Positions 37,157 through 49,110 of a DNA stretch of 64,000 nucleotides are shown piece after piece (position 1 is the stretch's first letter; the number at the start of each line of letters is the position of its first letter). Source of the stretch: Globodera rostochiensis (Eukaryota; Nematoda; Chromadorea; Rhabditida; Heteroderidae); contig JAEVLN010000002.1 of the NCBI GenBank assembly GCA_018350325.1, forward strand, positions 2,382,295 to 2,446,294. The letters are read 5' to 3'. The position numbers and the translations under genes are program-made. The notes below the pieces were generated by a model. The model was not told where the DNA came from, ran no database searches, and saw only the letters and a list, made by a program, of their open reading frames with translations.

Positions 37157-38430
37157 TTTGGTACGAGTTGACAAAAAGCGTTAGGGGTCAGCCTCCGAAA
37201 CGCCAACTTTAAAAATTAATTTCAGATTTTTTAGCATTCAATCAAAAAAAGAAGAGGGGGGGGGGGATCAAAAAGGTAATGAATGCTCAAACCACCGACT
37301 AAAAAAACATCATCACAAATGGGTGGCTGACGTGACGGGAAATGTGGGCGATTGCAATAATAAACAATAGGCTTTGGAGTGGCAAAAAGCAATGAAATGG
37401 ATGGATGCATTGATGGGAGGCGGGGGGGGGGAGGGGGGGGGGGAGGCGGGGGGGGGGGGGGGGGGGGGGGGGGGGAGGGGGGGGGGAGAACGGCGTATGG
37501 CAACGAAGCGAAGAAAATGAAAAGCCACGGGTTTAAGCCCCGTGGGGGGGGGGCTGTTTTTTGTGGCCAATGTCCGCCGTCCTGCCAGAGAACAATGTGA
37601 GGGGAGGGAGGCGGGAGGGGGGCGGGGGGTCGTTTGGGCACATCGGTGGCAATTGGAGAATCGATTTGAAGACGGCCAAATGGGTCGGGGGGGGGGGAGG
37701 GGGGACAGCTGTCATCGCCTCATCTTCTCCCATCTCTTCTTCTAATTCTAAATACAACAATCGTTGTCACCGGAGGGGATGGAATCGTCGGATCAGGAAT
37801 GGGCTAACGGAGGAGGGAAGAAGAAAGACCCACTAACTGCCCCTGCCCCGGCAGAATGTGGAAGTGAAGGCGGATGATGATGATGATGAGTGAGAGATTG
37901 GATTGTAAATAAACCCCCCAAGGGTTTAGGGGATTTTCGGAGAAGTTGGAGGAGGGGAGGGTGCCCGGGGGGGTGTCTTTCCCCTACCCCCCCCCCCACC
38001 CCCTCGGCGGACAGCGGGAAAATTGGTTTGGTTGGGCACAACGGAGCGCTCGCTGCCAAACGATGAGGGCAAAAGATTAATTGACACATTCATTTCCCTT
38101 CTGTCCATCCCCTGAGGGGAGGGGAGTGGACGGCTGCTCCGATTGAGGGTCGACGGGTCAGCCATAGTTTGGGGGAATTGTGCGATGGACGGACCGACCC
38201 TCTCCCGCCGTATTCACTTCATTTTCGAATTTTCAGAGGGCAAAGATGGGGGGATAATGCGGAGGGAAAGGATGAGCCGAAAATTGGATTAAATGCACAA
38301 CAAAGTCAGCCCGATAGGTAACACAAATCAACGGGGGGGGGGGACACATTGTAAATGGTGAAACATTGGCCCCGAACGCAAAGGGAGGGGGTGAACGAGT
38401 TAAATGTTGTTTATTCCTTCAAAATTATAT
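37157..38430. other. Intergenic region with extreme poly-G tract
   Basis: No gene is recognised. 37421-37488 is almost pure G (runs of 10 to about 30 interrupted by A or C) and would form G-quadruplexes on +. More G runs lie near 37543, 37690 and 38333, and a C run near 37990. Open frames here are translations of homopolymers (poly-Gly/poly-Pro). Confidence 0.6.
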
Positions 38431-38434
38431 CGTT

Positions 38435-38545
38435 AAGCTGGCTTAGGTTTAGGCTTAAGCAAGCCTAAGCTAGGCTTAATCTTAGCTTCAGTACGGCACT
38501 GAATCGGTCATCGTGGGGGACGACTCAAACTGGTAGCCGTATTTT
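38435..38545 (-). repeat. TTAGGC-rich dispersed repeat, copy C (short)
   Basis: GGCTTAGGTTTAGGCTTAAGC then CTTAGCTTCAGTACGGCACTGAATCGG and AACTGGTAGCCG: same modules and orientation as copy B (23745-23915) but shorter. Confidence 0.65.
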
Positions 38546-38585
38546 CTTATAAACCTGACACAACCTCAATCAGTTCAATTCAATT

Positions 38586-38783
38586 TTATGCCAAACTTGC
38601 GGTCCAATGAAATAGAAATACCTCACCAATTTGGAGTATAATCATTTGAGAATCTATTGCATATTCGTTTCCAGCATGTTTGAAAGCTTTTATGTGCATT
38701 TTTTCACAATGACAACTGAGTCCCCACTGAATGGACACTTCCGCCCGGGGCTCTTTCGGAGTTGAGACCGCCAAAATACCCAT
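38586..38783 (-). CDS. Hypothetical small ORF
   Basis: 65 codons from ATG, beginning MGILAVSTPKEPRAEVSIQW. The stop lies just before the TTAGGC repeat. A gtgagg donor inside (after ...MIILQI) means it could be a first exon. No family recognised; composition looks less random than the neighbouring homopolymer ORFs, but coding status is unproven. Confidence 0.22.
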   Translation of the reverse strand: MGILAVSTPKEPRAEVSIQWGLSCHCEKMHIKAFKHAGNEYAIDSQMIILQIGEVFLFHWTASLA

Positions 38784-38924
38784 TTTTTGACTACCCAGAT
38801 TTAAACAAAATTGCTCTGGACATATGTAAATAAGTAAAAGATTTATACAATGAGTAGAAAATCACTAAAAATGTCATATAAGTATAAAGGGGAGAGGGGG
38901 GGGGGGGGGGGGAGGGGGGTGTGC

Positions 38925-41900
38925 TTAAGCCACCAACTTCATGATCTTTCCGATCGCCCAATAAAATCCATCGAATTTTCCGCGCTTAACCTCCAGCTCC
39001 AGCTCCTTGTTCAAATACGACGGCTGCAGGAGGCGGTTTCTGTCGTAGACCTTAAAAAACGAATTCTCAAAATTAGCCATTTGAATAAGAATTGCGCAAA
39101 TTCACTTGGTTGACGTAGTTGGTCTTCACCACACGGGTCACCAGCGCTTCGTTGGTGATGGTCGCCTTCACTCGCATCTGAAAATTTTCAAAAAAATTAG
39201 TTGCATTAAAAGAAAAAAAACAAAAAACCTAAAAATTTACATCCCCCACAAGAAAAACTCCCAAAACCATTCAAAAAAATTAGTTGCATTAAAAAAACAA
39301 AAAACCTAAAAATTTACATCCCCCACAAGAAAAACTCCCAAAACATCAAAAAAAAATTTTTCACAAATTGTCCAACGAAAAAACTCACGCAAATCGTATT
39401 TCGTTCAACACGGACATCAAAAGGCGATCTTTTTAAGAGGGCATAATGCCCGACCGTAAGACGGTAGCTGTCGTTACTAAAATTTAAAAAAAAATTTCCG
39501 GGAAAGTTACGCCGCCCCAGGGCATTTTACTTTATGTTGAACTTAATCCAAGTTCCCTGCTCCAGCTGCTCTTTAGCCGGGAGGTAGAGTTCGGTGTCAA
39601 ACTCGTTGCTGTAGACGTAGTAGCCGCTGGACGATGTAAAGTCCACCGAAGCAATTACTCCAGTGTGCGGGAACACGGCACCATCGAACTGAGGAGAACG
39701 CAGTTTAATTTTGGGTGGACCAAGGCGCGGACAAAATGTATTTGCGACAAAAGCAAAAGCCAACTTTGTTTATTCAATTAAGAAAATTGAAACAAATTCA
39801 ATATTTCTGGGCCCAGTTTAAAGAAGACAAAGAATTCGAACAGCACGACCGCGCCGACCATGGGCAGCTTCAACACAACAAAATTGGCGAGACTTCGACT
39901 ATGCAGAAGAGATTCAAGTACAACAAATAAGTTTGAGAGATCCAAATACGGAGAGGTCTACAAGTATTTGTTCAAATGATTATACCCAGTGAAAATTTGG
40001 TAATTATCCGTAATTAATGAGAAAGCCGTCCGTCCTCTACCAACAACAGATACGAATGAATGAATGAATGAAAATGTACACATACCCCGGTATATAAAAA
40101 GTGAGTCATCAGAACACATACCCCGGTATATAAAAATGAGTCATCAGAACATATACCCCGGTATATAAAAAATGAGTCATCAGAACAATGTACCCGCCCA
40201 ACTACTCGTGATTCCATAAAAATCAAAAATTCAGCCCAAAAAGGCGGTGGAATGGGTAAGCGATGCGGACCTGATGTTGGGGTTGAGGAAGCGGTGGAGA
40301 GGCGGCGACCTTCGGCTTCCCGATTGAGCACTGCTCGCCGAAGAGGTCGATCAGGTCCAGCTCGGCCTCGGCGGAGTTCTGCTGCGAGTTGTTGCTGGAG
40401 GTAGATGAGCCGAAGCCTGACGAGTCCATTGCCGGGGAGACACGAGCGCCGCTGTTGGGTTTGCCGACGGTGATTAACTGAACGACAACGACGAAGCATA
40501 AATTAAAAAGCATTTAAGCCAAATTCTCATTTTGCACCCAACCTGGGGCTTCTGTTGGGGCGCGGGTGGAGGCGGGTGAACTGCTGGTACTGCCGCTGCA
40601 CTTGTCAATATTCTCCCCGTCTGCGCCGTGGTTGTTGGCTGCTGGACAGCGGCCGACGATCGATATCGTGAGCCCACAAACTGCAAAAGTGAGGAGAGGG
40701 AAATAGATAATTGTTGGGGTTTGTGTCTCACATTTTGGGCAAAAAATAGGTCACAAGATAATTGGGGGTAGGCCGTCGCCTTTTTGGCATTTTCTCTTTT
40801 TTTATTTAATTATTTTAAATTATTTTTGACCATAACGAATCAGTAGATTGAAAGAAATTTGGAAAAAATTGTATCACTGCAGTTCTAATTGGTGTTCGGG
40901 TACCAACCGAATCGGAAAGATTCAAAATTTCATACAAAAGAAAACATTCGAACAAACGAAAAGGGTTTCGCGTCTTTTGGATCAAATTGTAGGGGAAAAG
41001 CATTACACAAAGTCCATTTTGGAGGTTCAAATACACTTAAAGCACACATTACGGATTTAAATGCAAGCAAAAATCAACCGGACAAATTTTAAGGGCAAAA
41101 GTGAATGGAAGAAAATTTTGGCCAAATTTGTAAGACTAATTCAATGCAAAAAAAAAAAGTGCTCTTAAACAATTGGTTTCGAAATGAAAACGGAACAAAA
41201 TTTATCGCAGCTTTCTCTTCGCACCACCAACTGGATGTGTTGTGTGCTTTGTGCATATTGCAGCAGCACAGCGTTCGTTCGTTCGTTGGACGTTCCGTTC
41301 GTTTATTTTATTTTATTTGCATTTTTATTGGATGAGAGTCACATTCTTTTGCTTTTATTGGTGTGCAAAATGCGATGGATGGGGGCGGGGATAAAAAGGG
41401 TTGGGGGTCAGGTCGGTTATCTGCACCACCCACCGGCCGACTGCGGTTGGTGGTCGATGGGAAAGTGGGCAAATGGATGACATTTTTTGCTTATCTCAAC
41501 ATTTTTTTTTGTCGGGCAATTTTTCTTCTCCGACTATGGTAGTGCGACAATACTTGAGCACAGTCTGTGCCGGTATTTCTGATCAGTTCATCATGTTCTG
41601 ATCAGTTCAATATACCTCTGATCAGTTCACCATGTCTCTGACCAGTTCACCATGTCTCTGGTCAGTTTCAGTTCACCATATCTCTGGTCAGTTTTGATCA
41701 CCATGTCTCTGATCAGTTCACCATGTCTCTGATCAGTTCTGATCACCCTCTGATCAGTTCACCCGTATTTGTCAATGAAAACCCCAAATCGAATTTTGCC
41801 AACAAATAAATAAATAAAATAATTGTTGAACGTTTTGAACGTCCATTTGCATAAAAAAGAGGGTAAAAGCAAATTAGAAAAGCTAAATGAACTTACGCCA

Positions 41901-43420
41901 AGTTTGAAGGTCGGTTTGCGCTCGGGTGGCAACTCCAACGGCTGTTCGTCTTGCTGAAAAAGGAAATTCAAAAAAACGATTTTTGATCGCCCCGTCTCTC
42001 CTCTGATCACTCTTACCCAATCCTCCTCCGGAAGCGGCGCGATTTCCCAATGATTAACACTAAAAAGGGGGGGGGGGAGACATTTTTGATCAAATTTCAA
42101 CAACATTTTGTCTCACTAATTTGGAATACAAATTGTCAAAATTAACAAAAACAACTCACCCATCGACACAAACGCTCAACGGCATGATTTTTCGGCACCA
42201 CGCCTTGACAACGCGTCGCTCGTAGCCGGCCGGCACTTTCAGTCTTCAATAAAAAGTCCAAATTATTAGTGTTAAAACTAGGGTAGGTCCCGGGGAGGGG
42301 ATCCCCGGTCAAACCGGGGACGGGCATACCGGGGACGGACAAACCGGGGATCCCCGTTTTCGGGGATGGACAAACCGTGGAACGGGGACGGGGATGAGAA
42401 TGGCCGGGGATCCCCGGTTTTCCCCGTCCCCCCCCCCCCCCCGGGACCTAGCCTAGTTAAAACCCAAAAAAAAGTTATAAAATGTTTGGGGGACCTTTTT
42501 TCGAGGTCGGAGACGTTGCCCAGGGATTGGTTGTAGTATTTGTAGTAGCCGTACCCGTCGGGCGACACTTTCAAAAGGACACGCAACTAAAAATTGGGGA
42601 AAAAAATAGACAAAAAATCAAACAAATTGTTGGGGTTGTTCATCATGAAAAATGGCATAATGGCATTCATAATTTTTTTGTTTTTTTGCTTCAAACTCAC
42701 CAAAACTGTTCGCACACCGTTCTGAACGGAGAAATCGGTTTCGAAGGGGGCCTTCTCCATGACTTGCGCCTCCCACAAGCTGTAGTCCGCTCGTTTGCCG
42801 TGGAATTCCTGCTTCATGACGACCCGGACCCATTGACCGATCGTCGGCAGTTGGTCCATTCTGAAACAAAAATAATAAAAATTACATTACGAAAATGGAA
42901 AAGTGATTGTTGAAAAATTTGGGAGCAGGATTTGAGTTTGTCCGTGATCTATTCAAAACAAAACATCCACAATTAGAATGAGACAGAAAATGCCCGGTTG
43001 TTGGCCGGGATTCGGGACTGAAACCAGAATTTGAGCTTGTTCGGAATCGGGAAAAAACCCCCCGGAAGTTCGAGAATTTTCCTTATCCCCGAACTGCTTC
43101 AAAAGCAAAAATGTTAAACCGTACTCCTTCAGCCCGATGCGGATGATGTAGTTGTTGGGTTTTTGACTGCAGTCGAAGCAAAAGCAGAACACGTGAGGCG
43201 ACTGAGCACCGCGTCCCGTCACCGCCTCCACCACAATGGTCTCCAGTTCGATGGACTGAAAAATGTGATAAAAAATAAAATATATATATATATATTTAAT
43301 AAAACACTTTTTGAATAAACCGGGAACACCAAAAACTCTCAGACTGAACACGTCGGTACCCGAATAGGAACTGGTTTGGGCGTTCGGATTGGAATCGATG
43401 GAGCCAAATTCAATTAACAT
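38925..43420 (-). CDS. Unrecognised multi-exon protein (second of a pair)
   Basis: From ATG at about 43420 (MLIEFGSIDSNPNAQTSSYS) exons join as SLR|SIELETIVVEAV, RIGLKE|MDQLPTIGQWVRVV, then about 42495-42585 (LLKVSPDGYGYYKYYN), 42160-42235 (VPAGYERRVVKAWCRK), 42017-42060 and 41895-41955. Ser/Pro/Gln-rich exons follow (40541-40680, 40250-40480), then FDGAVFPHTGVIASVDFTSS (39527-39690), SYRLTVGHYALLKRSPFDVR, RVKATITNEALVTRVVKTNY and VYDRNRLLQPSYLNKELELE, ending KIMKLVA at 38925. Junctions keep phase over at least eight introns, so this is a real gene. No family is recognised. 'GQWVRVVMKQEF' resembles 'GDWVEFVAVD' in the upstream gene, hinting at a shared beta-barrel module. It could be the 3' part of that gene. 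Confidence 0.6.
39195..39355. repeat. Two ~83-bp direct repeats in an intron
   Basis: AAAATTAGTTGCATTAAAA...CCTAAAAATTTACATCCCCC and ACAAGAAAAACTCCCAAAAC occur twice in tandem within an intron of the unrecognised gene. Confidence 0.8.
40075..40188. repeat. ~37-bp tandem repeat x3 with TATATAAA
   Basis: CATACCCCGGTATATAAAAA plus GTGAGTCATCAGAACA occurs three times with small changes. Each copy carries a TATATAAA box, but no transcription start is implied. Confidence 0.85.
41575..41762. repeat. ~20-bp minisatellite CTGATCAGTTCACCATGTCT
   Basis: About eight irregular copies of CTGATCAGTTCACCATGTCT with ACCAG, GGTCAG and TTTTGATCA variants, in an intron of the unrecognised gene. TGATCA palindromes recur, similar in style to the word elements. 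Terminal inverted repeats were not found. Confidence 0.8.
42279..42455. mobile_element. hAT-like non-autonomous element, GGGGATCCCC word
   Basis: Ends TAGGGTAGGTCCCGGGG and CCCGGGACCTAGCCTA are near-perfect inverted repeats. The 8-bp duplication GTTAAAAC flanks exactly (42271-42278, 42456-42463). The interior repeats CCGGGGACGGACAAACCGGG and GGATCCCCGGTT. It lies in an intron of the unrecognised gene. Confidence 0.93.
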
Positions 43421-43554
43421 TTCTTAATCTTGGCCATTTTCTTATCACAAAAAGGTGTTATTTGGCATTTTCTTATTTCCCCCCCCCCTTCTTTTTTGGC
43501 ACTTAAACAGTCCTTCTTCCCCAAATTTGTACAAAACCCCCCCCCCTTTTACAT

Positions 43555-45683
43555 TGGTTGGCTTTCGGCGCAGCGGTGGCGGTGCCACAAGTGGTGGAGG
43601 CTGCGGTGGTTGATGTTGAAACGCCATGTTCGGGTCGACGTTCTCGTCCCTCTCCGCCGTCGGCGCTGCTGTTGATGCTCCTACCGCTACTGCTGCGAGG
43701 GGTCGGATCCGACGCGTCTGTTGCTTCTGCTGTTGTGAGCGCTCAATGTTCTCCAGGAAATGGCCGCCGCGGTTGTACTGCTCGACAGGGGGTGCGGCGG
43801 GTGGAAGCTTAAAGCCATTGGGAGAGATTAAATCGGAAAAAGCCTTTCAGAAATGGACGCTCTCTGCCAGTTTTGGTGGGGTTGCGCACAGCACGCACAT
43901 AACCCGACATGTTCAATAGGGAATAACAATTTAAAAACGCCTTTTTATCAAAAAAAAATATTTCTTTTTAAACGCCAAAATTTTTCGACTTCCCGAAAAA
44001 CTGGTTTCTCAATTCAGTTCTTTTTGTTCTTTGCCGTCGTTTTGTTGTACATACAGCTCCAAAAAGTTGCTACACAATCACAGGAATGTCTTTTACGAAC
44101 CTCCCCCCCCCCAAAAAAATGGGGTTAATCGCATTAGCGCCCATCCTTTGCTTATTAAGCCGAGTCACAAAACCTGTGGTTCACTGATGTTGGCAATCTC
44201 GTGGATGTTGAGAGCCATGGACTTCAGTTCGACGTCCACGTGGCATTGCACGATGACCGAGACGGTCAGCAGCTGAACATTTTTTTTTGCGTATCAAAAT
44301 GTTTTTTATTCATTCAAAAAAAAAAAACTGAACCTCGTGTTTGACGCCGATGAGACCGCGCGGGTCACAAACTTGGCCAAGCTGTTCAACGGCGTAACAG
44401 CCTTTATGGGTGGGGTTGACCGGCACTTCTATGTCGACAAACAGCTAAAAGCAAAAATTAAAAAAAAAAAAAAAAAAATTTGTTAAAAATATATTTATTC
44501 ATTTTATTAAAACCTGAACATTCCCCCCGTTGACGGAAGTTCGGACGAACGGCTCGATCTTGGTGGGGAAGCACGCGATTTTTCGCTCAAAAAAAAGCAT
44601 GTTTTCCTTGTCGGTTGGGAAAATTTGGAGTTGGTCATCATATTTCACGGCCTCTTGCACGTCCCTGCAAAATTAATTGTTTGTTTTGTCGTTGAAAAGT
44701 TTAAAATTAAATTAATTAAATTAAAAATTAAACGTTTTTTTCTTACACAGCGACAAATTCGACCCAATCGCCGACAGCAATTTGCCCGTCCGTTATGTCC
44801 TTGCGAAGGCTGACCATTTCCGGGAAATTGGAGCAGTGCACGAAGAACGCGTCCTTCAGCGAGGCGTCCACAACCAATCCCCGGCAAAGTTTGAAGTCGT
44901 CGCTTTCGATGTTCTGCAACAAAAAAAGAAAAAACATTTAAAAAAAAATGGAAATTTAAATTTTATTTTAATTCATTTTTTGATTAAAATTATTGCAACA
45001 AAAAAAAACTGACCGAACGCTTCGACTCCACCGGTTGTTTGTCGTCATGGAAAACGAGCCATGGCGTCCCATAGACTTCTTCGATTTTCTTCTCATCTCC
45101 TTTCTTCGTGAAGCTGAAATTATTTTTTTTAAATTTCAAAAGTTTTTAATGTCAAAAAAACTCACAACAAAGTTGCTCGGCCTTCGTAGAAGCGGTGCAG
45201 CTTGAAGCTGTTCGGGTTGACGATCGGAATTGGTCCGAGTTCAGGGGTCAATACCAGCCGGAGATTTTTTGCTTTTGCCGTTGCCGGAAAGAGCAAAAAG
45301 TCCAGGGGCATAAAGTTGAGCTTGACCTAATTACAAAAATGAATTGAATTTTAAAAATTATTCCGGGAAATTTAAAATTTCTAAAAAAAAAAGTCAATGC
45401 AAAAAAAAAGACCTACTTTCAAGCAGCTGCGCACACCGCCATCACCATTGATATGGACAATTTTTGGCAGTGTCGGGTCCGATTTCAGCTTCCGAATGGG
45501 GCCGCCATTGTTGTACAGCCCGACCACGTCGCCGATGCCGACCGGGTCCAGCAAGCTGTACTTTTGGTGGCCGTCCCCAAATTGCACCGTCACCCATTCC
45601 CATTTGTTGAGCAGCCACAGCTTCAGCCACATGTCCGACATTTGTTCAGACTTGGCAATCACAATGCCTTTAAAATACGCCAT
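43555..45683 (-). CDS. Unrecognised multi-exon protein (first of a pair)
   Basis: ATG at 45683 gives MAYFKGIVIAKSEQMSDMWL (exon to 45417). Exons then read VKLNFMPLDFLLFPATAKAK, SFTKKGDEKKIEEVYGTPWL, NIESDDFKLCRGLVVDASLK with AFFVHCSNFP and GQIAVGDWVEFVAV, DVQEAVKYDDQLQIFPTDKE, FVRTSVNGGNVQ, LFVDIEVPVNPTHKGCYAVE, LLTVSVIVQCHVDVELKSMA, and a Pro/Gln-rich exon (43555-43810). Alternating short hydrophobic strands with Gly turns suggest consecutive small beta-barrels (S1/OB-like), but no motif is diagnostic. If read through, the last exon stops at 43445. The following ATG at about 43420 starts the neighbouring gene or continues this one; the exon 8 donor is phase 0 and does not join that frame. 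Confidence 0.6.
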
Positions 45684-48100
45684 AATTCCAAGAGTTGAGA
45701 AGGTCGTAAAAATATGAAATCTGAAAAAAAAAATTGCAACAAATTTTCGATTTACACTTTTTTTTTTTAGAAACTCTGTGGGCAACAAAAAAAAAGTGAC
45801 GGAGAGAATTTGTTGCCGTTCGTTTTGTTAGTCGGAGGCTTAAGCCTCTGTCTCCTTTTCCATCCCTAACGGCCAATTCCCTGGGGGCAAATAGATTTTT
45901 GCATTTCGACAAAAGCCTTTTATGCCCTTAGGCGTGTTCCTCCGGCTATGCAACTTTGGCCATATTTTTAAAATAGGGTTGGGACCACCGGTACGACAAA
46001 TTGGGGCAGGCAGACCAGTGGGGGGGGGGGGGGGGGGGAATTTCGTAATGTGTGGACAACAAACCAATCGCGGAGGGTGTACACATTGTGCGCATCCAAA
46101 TAAATATGAATTTTATAATTTGGAGGGGGAATGAATGACATAAATATATTTATGTCCCACCCCCCCCCCCCAAAAGACGCCACCAAATGCATGACACAAA
46201 ACAAACAAATTGTTGGAGGATCGACACAATGCGACGAAGATTAACGAACCAACGAACGAACGTTATAGAAATTTGCTTGAAGACGTTGGAGGAGGAGGAG
46301 GAGGAGGAGGAGGAGGTTGGAGGACATTTTGTGTGTGCAATTCGTTTACGATTAAATCGATATTATCATTTTTTGGAGACGTTTTTCGTTGGCGAAAGAG
46401 AGAGGCATAATAATTCCATATTTCCATTTCCATCAAAGAGCCTTGACGACGATGAATCCATCACAAAAGCGATATTTATTACATAAAATTTTCTCTAAAT
46501 AAAAATGTTATTTTAATTTTTAAATCCCGCGGGGTTACACAAATGACGACAATTATGGCAACGCGCGTGATTTTCTCATTCATAAACAAACGATGGCAAT
46601 TAATTAATGACATCGAAAGGCGCACAAAAAAATGTCAATTTGGAAGAGAACGGCGAGCGGAATGTTTTTTTTTTTTTTGCTCACAAAAAAACGCACAAAA
46701 ATCTTTGGAACCCAAAAATTTTTGCTTATCTTCAATCAACAGCATTCTATTCACTTATTTTCATAAAAAATTATGAACAAAAACAATTCGTACGGACCAG
46801 AACTCAGAGTTGGGCTCGATTCAGACAGATTGAACCGGCAATATTTTTTTTAGAAAATTTCTTTTTTGTTAAGAAATTCAAAATTTCAATTTTTAAAAAA
46901 TTTGGCTATATGTTACAAAAATTTCAAATTGGGTCAAGTAAGAACCACCAAAAAAAATTAATTTTGTTGCTCGGCTCGGCGATTCCCCCCCCCCCCCCCC
47001 CATCTTTAGGGCTTTCACACACCGAATTCAATTGTTGTTAAGTGGGGATTGGGTGAGTCGCTTTTCCCACGACCAGGGCTTTTTAATGTATTATAAACAT
47101 ATGTTACATTATGTAATCCGATGGGGGAGGGGGAGGGGGGGGATAAAATCACTGCCGGAGGGATAGGGGGGGGGGCAGAAGCAAAGCATAAAGGACGTTG
47201 GAATTGAATTTGTTGCCAATGGGGGGGGGGCAACAAACGAATGAATGAATAGGACACAAACTTCGTGTGAAAGCGAATGAGAGCAATGGGGGGGAAAGAA
47301 AGTCAGCGGGGGGGGGGGGGGGGGGGGGGGGGACCCTTTAGTCAGTCCGAAGAACAAATGGAAGGGGGGGAGGAAGGGGGAAACATACACCGCGGGGGGG
47401 GGGGGGGGAGGGGGACTTTTGTTTTTTTCGCGTGTGCTCCAAATGCTGCGAATGCTGCACATAAAGTCCCCGGGGGGGGGGGACAAAAGGTCGAAGATCA
47501 AAGAGAGAAAAAAAGGGGGAAAAACTGAAAGCGCAAGCAACTTCTTCTTCTTCTTTCTTTCTTTCTTTCTTTATCAATGTTTCGATGACCGATCTTTTTG
47601 CTCAATTTTTGGTTAACAAGATAAAAATAACGGCCATGACCTGACTGACCCCTATGACCTGACCGGTAAAGTTCGGGCATCAAAAATGACCTGACACTGA
47701 CCGACCCTTTCGGTTATGGTCATGGTCAATGTTAGCTGACCGGTCAGTGACCGGATCCGGTCACCAAAAAACATTGCTTCTTCTTCTTATGCAAATCGAG
47801 AGTTGGAAGGAATTGAACTGCTTGATACTTACGGTGAAACCTCCCTGAATTTAAAAAAAAACCAACTTTCGGAAAGGGCCATTTGATGTGCAAATGAAAT
47901 GGCCACTTCCTAGGGTGGCAGCCAGCAACAGCGGCGATGTGAACAAAGGAAAAAGAGTTTTGGATAGGCTTATTGATGGGATAAGAGGGGGGGGGGGGGG
48001 GGCCCGCCGGGGAAACCCGTAAACAAGCTCGGGTCTGAAGATAATATAAAAAGGCCGTGAATGGCGGGGAGCGGGGGGGGGGAGACCCGGGGGGGGGGGA
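45684..48100. other. Intergenic region: G/C runs, GGA repeats, TGACC word repeat
   Basis: No gene recognised. Contains a (GGA)n tract (46288-46322), long G/C runs (46021, 46160, 46986, 47308-47332, 47394, 47989) and a TTCTTTC microsatellite (47545-47570). At about 47628-47763 is an irregular array of ATGACCTGACTGACC words with GGTCAnnnTGACC palindromes, similar in style to the word elements but with no clear termini. Confidence 0.5.
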
Positions 48101-48109
48101 AGCAGGTGG

Positions 48110-49110
48110 GCAGAGGATCAATGGAAATGCGGATCATTATGAACAGAAAAGGAATGGGGGGGGGGGGGGGGGACGAGTGCTAATGTCGAATGGCTATTAT
48201 TCTTATTCAAAAGATGTGAAGGAAAAGGGGGAATTATTATTATTAACATAAATTGGCGATCGTGAAAATTTGGGTGGGCTTAAATGGCGCCGCGAGAGAG
48301 GCGGGCGGGCGGGCGGGCGGGCGACAAACGCTCAAAGCGCCGGAGGGGTTGTAGCGGTACAAAACAAAGGGAAAGTGGTAACAGACGGGCGATCTTTGGC
48401 ATTGGAAAAGATTAAGGGGGGAGGGGGGGACGGCTTGGCATTCATTGGACAAACATTTGTGGCGGCATGCTTTTAAATCGGCGGGAACAAAACAAAAAGC
48501 ATAATTTGGAGGGGGGGGGGGCAATTTATACTGTGACAAATTGCGAATTGTGCACCGCCAAACTGTTTTAATGGCAGCCAAAACCCGTTTAGTTACGAAT
48601 AATGAGGCTAAAACCCACCAAAATTACGACAAATCAAACGATCGGAAGAGAGCCGTCGTCTGACATAATTTTTGCATTTCGCTATTCCCCCGCGGGCTAT
48701 TTCCGTTCGTTCCCCCCCCCCATCCCCTCGGGCGATGCGCGAATTGTATTCGATCATATTTTTTCGGTTTACTTCCGATGAATTTTGTTTCCCTTCCCCC
48801 ACAGACCATGCACATCTTATCAAATTAGCAGAAAAAATATGTAATTAAATAATCAAAAATCCTCTCCCCCTATTAATTAATGCAAAATGACTTTGCCTTA
48901 CGGGGTCATTAGTGTTCAGTTTTGATTGCTACCGGATGATTCTTTATTCCAAGAGATCAGAAAGATGACTGAAATGTGACAGAGCATTAAATACAATAAG
49001 AAAAATTAAATTTCTTATGCCTTTTATGCAAATAGTGTCTAGGATTAGAGTTGAAATGCTGCTGATTTGTGAGATCGGTCATTGTTTAGATTATGCGTTT
49101 TTGTGATGCC
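48110..49110 (-). repeat. Glutaminase 3' flank, inverted counterpart of 2.9-3.85 kb
   Basis: Reverse complement of 2896-3848 (and of 7378-8068 for its lower part), differing in homopolymer lengths and scattered bases. It carries no gene of its own. It includes the GGGC(GGGC) short tandem at about 48300-48320. Confidence 0.8.

Noticed and set aside
37231..37641. Poly-Pro and poly-Gly ORFs
   Set aside because: Generated by G/C homopolymer runs; no splice sites, conserved residues or domain.
47628..47763. TGACC word array as another hAT-like element
   Set aside because: Style is similar, but I found neither TAGAG/CAGGG inverted ends nor an 8-bp duplication, so it is listed only as a repeat within the intergenic entry.
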